Shown piece after piece: positions 55,007 through 63,997 of a DNA stretch of 64,000 nt. The position numbers were made by a program, and so were the translations under genes. Under the pieces are notes generated by a model. That model ran no database searches. It was not told the DNA's origin and saw nothing but the letters and a program-made list of their open reading frames with translations. The stretch covers positions 1,619,089-1,683,088 of the forward strand of contig NZ_JAALDK010000001.1 in the NCBI RefSeq assembly GCF_013366925.1, written 5' to 3'. The stretch comes from Paraburkholderia youngii. Its GTDB lineage: Bacteria > Pseudomonadota > Gammaproteobacteria > Burkholderiales > Burkholderiaceae. The first letter of the stretch is position 1; every line of letters begins with the position of its first letter.

Positions 55007-55484
55007 TAGGCGTAGCGGGCTGGCGCTGCCCAAAGGATCCCATGACGGACGCCGCTTTAGGCGAATCGCCACATCCGCGGCTGCGGCGACCTTGGCCGAG
55101 GCGGACACTTTGGTCTCGCGAGGGCGATTTGCCTCTCCAATAACCGGGCGTCCATCACTCGCTAGGCGCTAGCTCTCAGCGCTCCGGCAAGCTCGCAACT
55201 GGCTCAAGCAAGTTGGGCGGCTTTCCGGTGATAAGGGCGGTATATCGCAAGCCACCGCAAGCTGCCGGCAGCGTCACCCGAAAATCGCCCGCCGGCGCGA
55301 CCCGCATGGCAGTGGCCCCGGCAAAATCCGATGCGTTGTTGAGCGCCCATTCGCCTGATTCCACACCTTCACGCGACGGCGCGCTAGTTTCGAACGACTC
55401 GCATTGGTCCACGAGGCGTTCATGAACGTCGCCTGCTGCGTCATCTGCTGACGACAGCTTCAAAATTTATTGTGCTAGTGCTTC
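55007..55484. other. Region downstream of the scar, only one weak ORF
   Basis: A minus-strand frame at 55176-55463 (95 codons with TTG start, LSSADDAAGDVHERLVDQCE, then DFRVTLPAACGGLRYTALIT) might be a gene remnant. It has no ribosome site and no recognised family. Nothing else was found here. Confidence 0.35.
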
Positions 55485-56504
55485 TTAGAGATCCGCGAAC
55501 GCTAGCAGCGGCTTGGCATCGTGTGCGGAGCTTTCGGCGGCAGCGAAGGCTTCGTGCGCTCGGTCGAGTCGGTAGCGGCGCGCTGCCGGCGGCTTCAAGG
55601 TGCCCCGGGCTATACCGTCGAGCAGACTGCGCAGCATCTGACCGCCTTCACTTGCCCCCTTGCGTGCGAGCCACGAAAAGATGAACCAGCCGCGAACCTC
55701 GGCAGACGAGTAGACAAGCGCTGGGGCGAAAATCGGCATCTCAAAGGCTGCGGGGTCGGTCTGACGATGCGACGACAAGGCTCCATAGACGAGCATGCAT
55801 CCATTCGGGGCCAATTGACGCGCAAGCGCGGCGCCCGTGCGGCCGGCGACGCAGTCGATCGCCTTCGCGATGCCATTGCCGCCAGTGGCCGTCTTCAACT
55901 GCTCGGACCAGTTTTGGTCCGCAGTGCATAGCACGACGTCACCCCCAAGCGCCTTGATTTCCGCGACCTGCTCTTCGCGGCGAACGAGGTTGATGGTGCG
56001 GAACCCCTGCGCTTTCGCGATCTGCAGGACGAGCCGACCGACCGTCGAGCCGGCCGCGCTCTGCACAAGCCAGTCGCCGCACCCGAGCTGGTGCTCGCTC
56101 ACCGTCATCGCCCATGCCGTCATCGGGTTGATGAGTGCCTGTGCTGCGTCCTCGTCGGAGATCGCCTGCGGTACAGGTATCGCACGGTCGGCCGGACTAA
56201 TAACCTGCTCTCTCCAGGTTCCGGGCACGTCCAGCAAGACGACACGCTCTCCTATCCGCGTGCGCGGCACGTCGTTGCCCACGGCGTCGATGATGCCGAC
56301 GCCCTCGGATCCCGGTGAAGCCGGCAGTTCCGGCTGACGCTGACTGGCGAAACGGCCACGGATGACGTGCAGGTCAGACGGGTGCACGGGCGCCAGCAGC
56401 ATCCTCACGCGGACTTCGCCCGGCCCGGGCGTGGGATCGGGCGCATCACGCCAGTGAACTACTTCTGACGGCTCCCCATTGCGTTCGAATATCAGGGCCT
56501 TCAT
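55485..56504 (-). CDS. MDR-superfamily zinc-less oxidoreductase (enoyl reductase-like)
   Basis: 339 residues: MKALIFERNGEPSEVVHWRDAPDPTPGPGEVRVRMLLAPVHPSDLHVIRGRF is the N-terminal catalytic domain of the mitochondrial-type enoyl-[ACP/CoA] reductase (MECR/ETR) or quinone-oxidoreductase branch. WLVQSAAGSTVGRLVLQIAKAQGFRTINLVRREEQ is the NADPH-binding site. No zinc-ligand cysteines. Possible role: reduction of an enoyl-CoA or quinone in the neighbouring catabolic cluster. Confidence 0.85.
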   Translation of the reverse strand: MKALIFERNGEPSEVVHWRDAPDPTPGPGEVRVRMLLAPVHPSDLHVIRGRFASQRQPELPASPGSEGVGIIDAVGNDVPRTRIGERVVLLDVPGTWREQVISPADRAIPVPQAISDEDAAQALINPMTAWAMTVSEHQLGCGDWLVQSAAGSTVGRLVLQIAKAQGFRTINLVRREEQVAEIKALGGDVVLCTADQNWSEQLKTATGGNGIAKAIDCVAGRTGAALARQLAPNGCMLVYGALSSHRQTDPAAFEMPIFAPALVYSSAEVRGWFIFSWLARKGASEGGQMLRSLLDGIARGTLKPPAARRYRLDRAHEAFAAAESSAHDAKPLLAFADL

Positions 56505-56877
56505 GTACTGTCTCCTTCACCTGCGTAGGTATGAACGTACGATGCCCAACGGCTCGCGCCCTTTGGCAACGATGGGTGCCAGACACTTTCACGACGGACG
56601 CCGACTCGCCACATCGCTACGCGTACTGCTACGGCCGCACTTCCTCGGCGAATAGTAAGAGGTGGTCAATAGGAGGCGTGGCGGTCGGTTTGTCGCGCTG
56701 CCCGGATCGAGCCCGTCCGACAATCACTCCGCTTGACCATGGAAAAATTCGGGCCACCCAAACAATTCTCCCTTTTGGTATCGAGCGATACCTGTAGAGA
56801 GACTGCGGCGAAAGCCCGGCTTTCACCGCAGTCGATTGAGTTCATGCCCCGGCTAGTTCCAGATCTGACTAATGCAC
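56505..56877. other. Intergenic region, lower GC, no gene seen
   Basis: 370 bp upstream of the MDR gene and downstream of the tautomerase gene. Composition drops compared with the chromosome average. A plus-strand frame at 56531-56797 has no recognisable protein. Probable island DNA with decayed content. Confidence 0.35.
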
Positions 56878-57309
56878 TCAACCCTCGCTCGGCTCATATG
56901 GCGACGCCCGGTTTTCCAGCTTCCATTTCTTCTCAGCTTCCGTGTCAGGCCGAGGTGGTCGAATGCCATCGATCAACCACAGTTCTCGCGGCGTTTCGCC
57001 GACGTGCAACTCGTAGTGATAGCCCCGCTCCTGGACAAATGGCGCAATCGCAGCGTTCGCCTTGCGCAACCACGACTCAGTCCACACGGGGTCCTTGGCA
57101 ATGTGCCTGGCGAATTGATCTAATCGGATTCTGACAAAATCGTCCCGCGACACTCCCCCCATAAAGAAGGAGTCTTTCGGCTGTTCGTGAAACAGTACAC
57201 CGACATAGAAGCGAGGGATGATGTAAATGTCGGCAATTCGCTTCGCCATCTCCTGCTTGTCTTCTGCCGTGTAGGCACCGACGGGATGATAGATATTCCA
57301 CAAAGGCAT
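56878..57309 (-). CDS. Tautomerase-3 / cis-CaaD-like protein
   Basis: 143 residues beginning MPLWNIYHPVGAYTAEDKQEMAKRI: the N-terminal proline is the expected catalytic base of the tautomerase superfamily. PRFYVGVLFHEQPKDSFFMGG and VRIRLDQFARHI fit the Tautomerase_3 (cis-3-chloroacrylate dehalogenase-like) type. The start is fixed by Pro-1 and by GGAGAG just upstream; a longer open frame exists but would bury Pro-1. A keto-enol isomerisation or hydrolytic dehalogenation in the adjacent pathway is possible. Confidence 0.82.
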   Translation of the reverse strand: MPLWNIYHPVGAYTAEDKQEMAKRIADIYIIPRFYVGVLFHEQPKDSFFMGGVSRDDFVRIRLDQFARHIAKDPVWTESWLRKANAAIAPFVQERGYHYELHVGETPRELWLIDGIRPPRPDTEAEKKWKLENRASPYEPSEG

Positions 57310-57472
57310 TTTTCTCTCCATGCATCGATAGATGCCGCGTTCCTTATGCCAGAGCATCCAGGTCTCCTGAAACAAAGGATGAACCAGACAGAGTGAGGCG
57401 GCGGTATGAATAGCCAAAGAATAGGCTACCGTTTGAAACCAATGATTTCGCAACGCAGCATTTCTAGTGAAT

Positions 57473-58369
57473 TCAGTCCCGCATCTGTTCGCGACGGGGA
57501 AGGCCGAGTATGTTGCGCGTCTCGTCAGGTGTTGCCACGTCCGCGCCAATGCTTCTGACGATACTGACCGCGCGTTTGACCAGTGCGGCGTTGCCCGGCG
57601 CCAGTTCCCCTTTGGCAAGATAAAGGTTGTCCTCGAGGCCGACGCGGACATGTCCTCCAAGAATCACACTCTGCGCCACGATTGGAAATTGAGCGCGCGA
57701 GATGCCGAATGCCGACCAGCGAGCGTTCTCGGGCAGATAGCGTTTCATCTGCAGAAGACTCTCGGTGTCGGCGGACGCGCCCCATGGCACGCCAAGACAC
57801 AGCTGAAACAGCGGAGCCTGCAGAATGCCCTGCGTTTCTATCAGGTGGCGCGCCAGCCGCACATGGCCCAGATCGAATACCTCGATTTCTGGCTTCACCC
57901 CCGCTTCTTCAATCAAGGTTGCCATTTTGATCAAATGGTCGGGCACGTTCACGAACGCGCGACTGCCGAAGTTCATGGTCGCAATGTCCAGAGTGCAGAT
58001 TTCCGGACGCAATCCGAGCACATGCCGCACGCGCGCCTCGGGCGTCATCATCGTACTCAGTTCGCTTCCCCGATTCGGGTCTTCGTCGCTGGGAACGAAA
58101 CGTGCGCCTGGGCCCGTCGTCAGATTGATCAAAATCGGGCACCCGCTATCGCGGATGCGCGAGACGACTTCACCATAAAGCGACAACTCAGTGCTCGGAG
58201 CGCCTGTTTTGGGATCCCGTACGTGAATGTGCGCGATGCTCGCACCGGCTTCACACGCAGCGATGGCCTCATCGGCGATTTGCTCAGGCGTCACGGGCAC
58301 TGCGGGGTTCAGCCGCGGTGTATCGTCGCTTCCTGTGAGTGCACAACTGATAATCGTCTTGCCTGTCAT
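57473..58369 (-). CDS. Beta-keto acid cleavage enzyme (BKACE, DUF849)
   Basis: 298 residues: ISCALTGSDDTPRLNPAVPVTPEQIADEAIAACEAGASIAHIHVRD, with the zinc ligands of AHIHVRD near 47, NLTTGPGARFVP, and HVRVGLEDNLYLAKGELAPGN near 240, match the BKACE/Kce family. These enzymes condense a beta-keto acid with acetyl-CoA and release acetoacetate and a new CoA thioester. It is followed by the aldehyde dehydrogenase gene in the same direction. Substrate unknown. Confidence 0.9.
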   Translation of the reverse strand: MTGKTIISCALTGSDDTPRLNPAVPVTPEQIADEAIAACEAGASIAHIHVRDPKTGAPSTELSLYGEVVSRIRDSGCPILINLTTGPGARFVPSDEDPNRGSELSTMMTPEARVRHVLGLRPEICTLDIATMNFGSRAFVNVPDHLIKMATLIEEAGVKPEIEVFDLGHVRLARHLIETQGILQAPLFQLCLGVPWGASADTESLLQMKRYLPENARWSAFGISRAQFPIVAQSVILGGHVRVGLEDNLYLAKGELAPGNAALVKRAVSIVRSIGADVATPDETRNILGLPRREQMRD

Positions 58370-58414
58370 GATGTTCGTTCAAAAAGGTGGGAATTGAGCA
58401 ATGCCATCGTGCGT

Positions 58415-59821
58415 TCACGCGGCCCGCGCGGGGCCGAACGGCGCCGCCCCAACGGGTGCAACCCTGATCAGCTTTTTGTTGACGAATTCGTCGAAGCCCA
58501 ACTGAGACAGCTCCCGGCCAAAGCCTGAACGTTTGACACCACCGAACGGCAGTTCGGCCGCCGTGCCGAACGGCTGATTGATGAACACCATGCCGCTGTC
58601 GATCTGCGCGGCGACCCGCTCGCCGCGCTCGGTATCCGCAGTGAACACCGACGCACCGAGACCGTACGGCGTACCGTTGGCAAGCGCAATTGCGGCGGCT
58701 TCGTCCTCGACGACGTGAAAGGCGGCCACCGGGCCGAACAGCTCTTCGGCGAACACGGGATTCTGTGGCGAGATGTCGGTCAGGACAGTCGGCTGCAAAT
58801 AGAAGCCCGGGCGCTCGACGCGCTTTCCGCCACACACGATGAACGCGCCGTGCGAAGCCGCGCGATCGACTTGCTCAAGCAGCAGATTCAATGCGCGCTC
58901 GGAGGACAGCGGTGCGACTGCGGTGGCTGGATCGGCTGGATCGCCCGTCGAGAGCGCGGCCATCTGCTTTGCGAAGCCTTCGAGGAAAGCGTCGCCGCGC
59001 GCCTTGCCGACCACGATGATTCGCTTGGATCCTACGCAGCATTGACCCGCATTGAGCATTCGCCCCGCGACCGCGCTTTGAATCGCCCAATCGAGCGGCG
59101 CATCCTCGAGCACTATGAACGGATCGCTGCCGCCCAGTTCGAGAACGACTTTCTTCAGATTCCGGCCGGCACGCTCAGCAACGGCAGCGCCGGCGCGCTC
59201 GCTGCCCGTCAGTGTCACGCCCTGGACGCGCGGATCGTCAATGACACGCCCCGCCTGGTCGATCGAAATGAACAGATTCGTATAGACGCCTTCGGGCGCG
59301 CCCGCTTCCTCGAACAACCGCGCAAAGGCCAATGCGGATTGCGGAACGCTTTCCGCATGTTTGAGCACCAGGACGTTGCCGACCATCAGTTGCGGGCCGG
59401 CTACGCGCGCGATCTGGTAGTACGGAAAATTCCATGGCTCGATACCGAAAAGCACGCCGATTGGCTCGATGTGCACGGTTGCGCCAGGCGCTTCCGCGAG
59501 TGGACGGGGTTGCAGATAGGTGCTCGCATGCTTTGCGTAGTAGTCGAGAATGTTTGCAGACGATTCCACTTCCTTGCGCGCTTCGCCGCTGCGCTTGCCC
59601 ATTTCCAGCGTCAGATAGCCCGCGTATTCGTCGGCCTTCCTGCGCAACAGCGCCGCCGCGCGCGTCATGATGCGCGCCCGATCGCTGACGGGACGATGGC
59701 GCCAGTCAGTTTCGAAAGCGCGCTGCGCGGCAGCGAGCTTCGTTTCGAGCAACTCGTCGGATATGTCGTCGTAGGTGGCAAGCAGTTTGCCGGTTGCTGG
59801 ATTGGTAGTCGTGTATGGCAT
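58415..59821 (-). CDS. Aldehyde dehydrogenase (succinate-semialdehyde-type)
   Basis: 468 residues from ATG 59821 (GGAGAA upstream). Catalytic Cys lies in [16 protein letters not shown] and the general base Glu in [36 protein letters not shown] and [17 protein letters not shown] are GabD/SAD-like. It oxidises a small aldehyde, perhaps a semialdehyde. The gene is the first of the leftward unit (aldehyde dehydrogenase, BKACE), divergent from the DUF1330 gene, with a putative operator copy just upstream. Confidence 0.9.
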   Translation of the reverse strand: MPYTTTNPATGKLLATYDDISDELLETKLAAAQRAFETDWRHRPVSDRARIMTRAAALLRRKADEYAGYLTLEMGKRSGEARKEVESSANILDYYAKHASTYLQPRPLAEAPGATVHIEPIGVLFGIEPWNFPYYQIARVAGPQLMVGNVLVLKHAESVPQSALAFARLFEEAGAPEGVYTNLFISIDQAGRVIDDPRVQGVTLTGSERAGAAVAERAGRNLKKVVLELGGSDPFIVLEDAPLDWAIQSAVAGRMLNAGQCCVGSKRIIVVGKARGDAFLEGFAKQMAALSTGDPADPATAVAPLSSERALNLLLEQVDRAASHGAFIVCGGKRVERPGFYLQPTVLTDISPQNPVFAEELFGPVAAFHVVEDEAAAIALANGTPYGLGASVFTADTERGERVAAQIDSGMVFINQPFGTAAELPFGGVKRSGFGRELSQLGFDEFVNKKLIRVAPVGAAPFGPARAA

Positions 59822-59866
59822 GAAGTTCTCCGCGAAAAATTGGCATCGAGTCAATGCGTCGGCACA

Positions 59867-59950
59867 TGCTAACACCGTTAACACGTATCCGCGCCAGCTT
59901 TTTTTAGCCAGGAAAAACCCTCATTGATATTGATGTTTGTGCCGTTAACA
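59867..59950. promoter_or_regulatory. Two copies of a 17-bp operator-like sequence in the divergent spacer
   Basis: TGCTAACACCGTTAACA (59867-59883) lies 45 bp upstream of the aldehyde dehydrogenase start. TGTTTGTGCCGTTAACA (59934-59950) lies 29 bp upstream of the DUF1330 start. Both share TGYT-N5-CGTTAACA, and a third copy occurs at 60456. The outer TGTT/AACA is an inverted repeat, suggesting one dimeric regulator for both directions. Confidence 0.65.
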
Positions 59951-59979
59951 TTTGTATGCACCTTCAACCGGAGAGCGAA

Positions 59980-60276
59980 ATGGCAAAAGGATATTGGGTG
60001 GCGGCTTATCGGGCGGTCCATGACGCAAGCAAACTCGCGGCGTACGGTGTCCTCGCGACACAGGTGGTGAAAGCGGCGGGTGGAAAATTTCTGGTGCGGG
60101 GCGGCGAAGTCGTTGCATTTCAGGCCGGCCTCAAAGAACGCACCGTCGTGGTCGAATTCCCGAGCTTCGAGCAGGCTCTCGCCACGTTCCAGAGTGAGGC
60201 TTATCAGGAAGCGCTAGCGGTATTGGGAGACGGCGCTGAAAGAGATGCGCGCGTAGTCGCCGGTCTCGAAGATTGA
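59980..60276 (+). CDS. DUF1330 family protein
   Basis: 98 residues: MAKGYWVAAYRAVHDASKLAAYGVLATQVVKAAGGKFLVRGGEVVAFQAG is the DUF1330 ferredoxin-like fold, with VVVEFPSFEQALATFQSEAYQEAL. The family is often found beside catabolic enzymes and lacks a proven activity. GGAGAG precedes ATG 59980; an ATG at 59956 would add eight residues. Confidence 0.9.
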   Translation: MAKGYWVAAYRAVHDASKLAAYGVLATQVVKAAGGKFLVRGGEVVAFQAGLKERTVVVEFPSFEQALATFQSEAYQEALAVLGDGAERDARVVAGLED

Positions 60277-60455
60277 GACGTTTCGAAGTAACCGCTAAGG
60301 CCATCTTGGTTCGCCATAGTACTTATATCGCGTCACATACCGCGCCTCGTACCGCGCCGTAGCCTGATTAATTGCCGCTACGACACGGGAAATAATCTCT
60401 TCGGTTGTCACCTCTTTTCAACCAGAAAATGCCGACATCAATGTTTTTATTGCGA

Positions 60456-60472
60456 TGTTATGCTCGTTAACA
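60456..60472. promoter_or_regulatory. Third copy of the 17-bp operator-like sequence
   Basis: TGTTATGCTCGTTAACA, with arms TGTTA and TAACA, ends 13 bp before the ATG at 60486 of the enoyl-CoA hydratase gene. Its match to the copies at 59867 and 59934 is TGYT at the left and CGTTAACA at the right. Confidence 0.65.
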
Positions 60473-60485
60473 TGTGGATGTGGAA

Positions 60486-61292
60486 ATGTCCGAATCTGAC
60501 GAAATGGAACAAAGAATGGACGAAGCACTTGTTCAGAGAGAAATCAAAGGCCCCGTGACGGTCCTTACAATGAACCGTCGCCCGCACAACCTGATGGGCC
60601 CGACGCTGTATCGCGCCCTGCTCGATGAATTCGATCAGGCAGTGAAACGCGGCTCGCGCGCGATCCTGCTGCGCAGTGGTCTGCGGCACTTCTCAGCCGG
60701 CGCTGAAGTGGCGCTTTTTCCCGATCGCATTGCCACGCAAGGCAAAGCGCTGATGGATCCGCTCGAGGTGCTGCGTGGCTTCGAGACACTACCGATCCCG
60801 ATTGTTGTCGCGGTGAACGGAACATGCCTCGGCGGCGGATTCGAAGTGGCGCTCGCCTGCGACTTCAGCGTCGTCGCCGAATCGGCAAAGATCGGCTCGG
60901 TTGAGGTCGCACTAGGTTTGCACCCGCTGCTCGGCGGCATTCAGCGTCAGGTGATGCGAGCCGGTCCGGCACGCGCGAAAGAACTCGCGTTGCTCGGTCG
61001 CCGGTATGACGCGGCCACGCTCGAACGCTGGGGCCTGATCAATCTCGTTGTGCCGGACGACAAGCTCGATGAAGTGGCGCTGTCGATTGCGCAGGAACTC
61101 GCCGCCGGCCCGACCGTCGCGCATGCCGCCACCAAGCAACTCGTGCGTGTTGCGGTCAATGAGGGGGTCGCCGCCGCCGACGAAGCGATGTTCGAGTTGC
61201 AAAAGCCGATCTGGGCGTCGCAGGATCTTAAACGCGGACTGGAGGCCTTCGATAAGACTGGTCCTGGCTCCGCTATTTTCAAAGGGAATTGA
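60486..61292 (+). CDS. Enoyl-CoA hydratase/isomerase family protein
   Basis: About 268 residues. The crotonase fold shows RHFSAGAEVALFPDR and the oxyanion hole in VNGTCLGGGFEVALACDFSVVAESAKIGSVEVALGLHPLLGG. The start is uncertain: GTG 60474, ATG 60486 and ATG 60516 are all in frame, without a strong ribosome site; 60486 is used. It ends 1 bp before the CoA transferase start, so the two form an operon. Confidence 0.87.
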   Translation: MSESDEMEQRMDEALVQREIKGPVTVLTMNRRPHNLMGPTLYRALLDEFDQAVKRGSRAILLRSGLRHFSAGAEVALFPDRIATQGKALMDPLEVLRGFETLPIPIVVAVNGTCLGGGFEVALACDFSVVAESAKIGSVEVALGLHPLLGGIQRQVMRAGPARAKELALLGRRYDAATLERWGLINLVVPDDKLDEVALSIAQELAAGPTVAHAATKQLVRVAVNEGVAAADEAMFELQKPIWASQDLKRGLEAFDKTGPGSAIFKGN

Positions 61293-61293
61293 C

Positions 61294-62580
61294 ATGACCG
61301 GACCGCTCGAAGGACTCAAGGTCGTCGATTTTTCCCGCGTGCTGGCCGGCCCGCTGTGCGCGCGGACGCTAGCCGATCTTGGTGCCGATGTGATCAAGAT
61401 CGAGCCACCGCGACCCGACGTGTCGCGCGCCGCATTTCCGAATCGCGACGGCATGTCCGGCTACTACGCTCAGCAAAATAGCGGCAAACGCAACATCAGC
61501 ATCGATCTGAACGCACCGGGCGCACGCGATTTCGTGCTACGCCTGTGCGACGAGGCCGATATCATCGTCGAGAATTTTCGGGCTGGCACGCTCAAGGGTT
61601 TTGGACTCGACTACGCGACACTCGCGCAGCGCAATCCCAAGCTGGTCTACGTTTCGATCACGGGCTACGGCCAACACGGTCCATGGGCGTCGCGCATGGC
61701 CTATGCGCCGACCGTGCAAGCCGAAACGGGATTCACGCACAACACACTGCGACATTTCGATAACGCCAGCGACGGCCGTAGATGGACCGATCCCCTGTCG
61801 CATGCGGACGTCTATGCGGGCCTGCAAGCGACCATCGCCGTGCTCGCGGCAGTGCGCAAGCGAGAAGTCACCGGGCGCGGCCAGTACATCGACGTCGCAA
61901 TGGCGGCCGTGATGCTGTCGATCAACGAGCGCGCTCACCTCGATCTCGCGGGTGTCGATACGGGCGCGGAGCCGGGCATCCTCGGTGCCGCCGACGGCCC
62001 TCATTTCGTCGGCCCGGGTGGCGAAGAGTTTGTGGCGGCGCAAAGCATCGTCGGCAGCAACACGTTTCCGAATTACCTGAAGGCGATGCGTCGTATGGAC
62101 CTGGCGCACGATCCGCGTTTCTGCACCGCTGAGCACCGCCTGCGGAACTACAAGGCATTGCACGCAGTGATCCAGACCTGGATGCGGTCATTCCGCGATC
62201 TGAAGACGCTCGATGCGCAACTCGACGAGGCCAAAATCGCGATCGGCCAGATTCGTACGCTGAAGGAATTGGCCGAGACCGATTGGGCCAAGCAATGGGG
62301 TGCGGTGCACGAGATTTCGGATCGCCGCGGCGGCTCATATCTGATACACGGCTATCCATGGCACTTTTCAGATGACGAGCTTGGAATGCGCAGCGCGCCC
62401 GCATTTCGCGGCGAGCACAACGAGCAGGTTTTCCGCGAAGCGGGCCTCGCGGATGCCGAAATCCGCAATGCAACCGATAGCGGCATTCTGGTCGGTGGAC
62501 CGCCGCCATTAACGAAGAAGATCGGCGCGTCCGTTGTTCCGCACGCGCGTGAATTGCAGAAAGTGGCGGACGATCTTTGA
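61294..62580 (+). CDS. CaiB/BaiF-family (type III) CoA transferase
   Basis: 428 residues: MTGPLEGLKVVDFSRVLAGPLCARTLADLGADVIKIEPP and NSGKRNISIDLNAPGARDFVLRL, then the catalytic Asp in LSHADVYAGLQATIAVLAAV near 173. It moves CoA from a donor (succinyl-CoA, acetyl-CoA or other) to a carboxylic acid, activating it for the pathway. The hydratase and transporter genes flank it in the same direction. Confidence 0.93.
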   Translation: MTGPLEGLKVVDFSRVLAGPLCARTLADLGADVIKIEPPRPDVSRAAFPNRDGMSGYYAQQNSGKRNISIDLNAPGARDFVLRLCDEADIIVENFRAGTLKGFGLDYATLAQRNPKLVYVSITGYGQHGPWASRMAYAPTVQAETGFTHNTLRHFDNASDGRRWTDPLSHADVYAGLQATIAVLAAVRKREVTGRGQYIDVAMAAVMLSINERAHLDLAGVDTGAEPGILGAADGPHFVGPGGEEFVAAQSIVGSNTFPNYLKAMRRMDLAHDPRFCTAEHRLRNYKALHAVIQTWMRSFRDLKTLDAQLDEAKIAIGQIRTLKELAETDWAKQWGAVHEISDRRGGSYLIHGYPWHFSDDELGMRSAPAFRGEHNEQVFREAGLADAEIRNATDSGILVGGPPPLTKKIGASVVPHARELQKVADDL

Positions 62581-62632
62581 TCGCCGAGGTACGCCTCGTT
62601 CCCGGTGTCAACACATCACGTCGGAGGACTGG

Positions 62633-63997
62633 ATGGAAGTGGTGAAACAAGCCTGCATAGAGGCGTCATCGTCGGATGACAACGCCCTCCTTCGGAAAGC
62701 CTACGCTTCGGCGCAATGGAGGATACTGCCGATACTGTTTGGTTTATGGATGCTGGCGTGGGTCGGCCGCTCGAACGTTGCTTTCGCGAAGTTGCAAATG
62801 GTCGTGGATCTGCGATTCAGCGAGACAGTCTATGGACTGGGCGCCGGCCTCTTCTTCGTCGGCTACGTGCTGTTCGGCGTCCCTACCACGATGCTACAAA
62901 AGAAAGTTGGCGCGCGTGCCGTGCTTGCTGGTATCGCCGGCGCGTGGGGACTGACCAGTGTCGCGATGACGTTCGTCAATAACGCGCCGACGTTCTACGC
63001 ATTGCGGTTCCTGCTCGGTGTGTTCGAGGCCGGATTCTACCCGGGTGTCGTGTTGTACTTCAATGCGTGGTTCCCGGGAACAAGGCGCACGCGCAACTTC
63101 AGCATCTTCCATTCAGGATCGCTCTTCTCGACGGTCACGATCGGCCTAACGGGAGGCTTCGTGCTCGAGCACATGAACGGACTGGCCGGCTTTCAAGGCT
63201 GGCGATGGATGTTCTTCGCTCAGGCCATCCCTACAGTCGTGTTGGCGTGCGTTGCGTTCATGATACCTCCGGATCTGCCTCGCGGCGCCAAGTGGCTTTC
63301 GGCGCGCCAGCGTACGCTCGTCGAGGACGATCTCCGAAATAGCGCCGAAACGATGAACGATGCGCACGACGAGGACCGGCCTCTTTTCTTCAGCCCCGCC
63401 GTCTGGATCCTGAGCGCGGCCTACTTCTCCCTCCTCGCCGCGACGGCCGCACTGTTTTTCTACTCCCCGACGATACTTCGCGAGGCGGGATTCGGCGGAT
63501 ACAAAGTGATCGGCCGTGCAGTCGCGGGTGCCTGCATTTTAGGGGCATTGGGCAATGTGCTTATCTGTAGCATCGGGGGCAGTGCGCAGCGTCGGCGGCT
63601 CTTCTGTGCGCTGGCGTCGTTTTTTACTGCGGTGAGCCTTTCGGCGCTCGTCTTCGTATGGCACAGCAGCCCCATCGCGACGTTTTTTCTCCTTGCGCTG
63701 GGCTTCGCGGGAACTGGAGCGGGTATAACGCTCTTCTGGCAAATGACTGTCGGCCTCCTCAGCGGTAAGTCGTTAGTGGTCGGCGTGCCGTTGATCAGTT
63801 CCGTCGCCAACGTCGCAGGCTTCGTTACACCCTTTCTTATCGGATATGTCCGCGACGCGACTGGAACTTATGCGAGCGGGTTCATAATGATTGCGTGTGT
63901 CCAGGCAATCGGCGTAGCGGTTCTTCTTTTTGGCGTGCAACACATTGTCAGGAGGCAATCGCCCGTTGACGACGTATCGGCTCGATGCTCCACTTGA
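62633..63997 (+). CDS. MFS transporter, ACS (anion:cation symporter) family
   Basis: 454 residues, about twelve hydrophobic helices. RILPILFGLWMLAWVGRSNVAFAKLQMVVDLRFSETVYGLGAGLFFVGYVLFGVPTTML and RFLLGVFEAGFYPGVVLYFNAWFPGTRRTRNFSIFHSG are hallmarks of the ACS family that imports organic acid anions. GGAGGA precedes ATG 62633. It is 52 bp after the CoA transferase gene and is the likely uptake system of the cluster. The stop lies 3 bp before the window end. Confidence 0.92.
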   Translation: MEVVKQACIEASSSDDNALLRKAYASAQWRILPILFGLWMLAWVGRSNVAFAKLQMVVDLRFSETVYGLGAGLFFVGYVLFGVPTTMLQKKVGARAVLAGIAGAWGLTSVAMTFVNNAPTFYALRFLLGVFEAGFYPGVVLYFNAWFPGTRRTRNFSIFHSGSLFSTVTIGLTGGFVLEHMNGLAGFQGWRWMFFAQAIPTVVLACVAFMIPPDLPRGAKWLSARQRTLVEDDLRNSAETMNDAHDEDRPLFFSPAVWILSAAYFSLLAATAALFFYSPTILREAGFGGYKVIGRAVAGACILGALGNVLICSIGGSAQRRRLFCALASFFTAVSLSALVFVWHSSPIATFFLLALGFAGTGAGITLFWQMTVGLLSGKSLVVGVPLISSVANVAGFVTPFLIGYVRDATGTYASGFIMIACVQAIGVAVLLFGVQHIVRRQSPVDDVSARCST

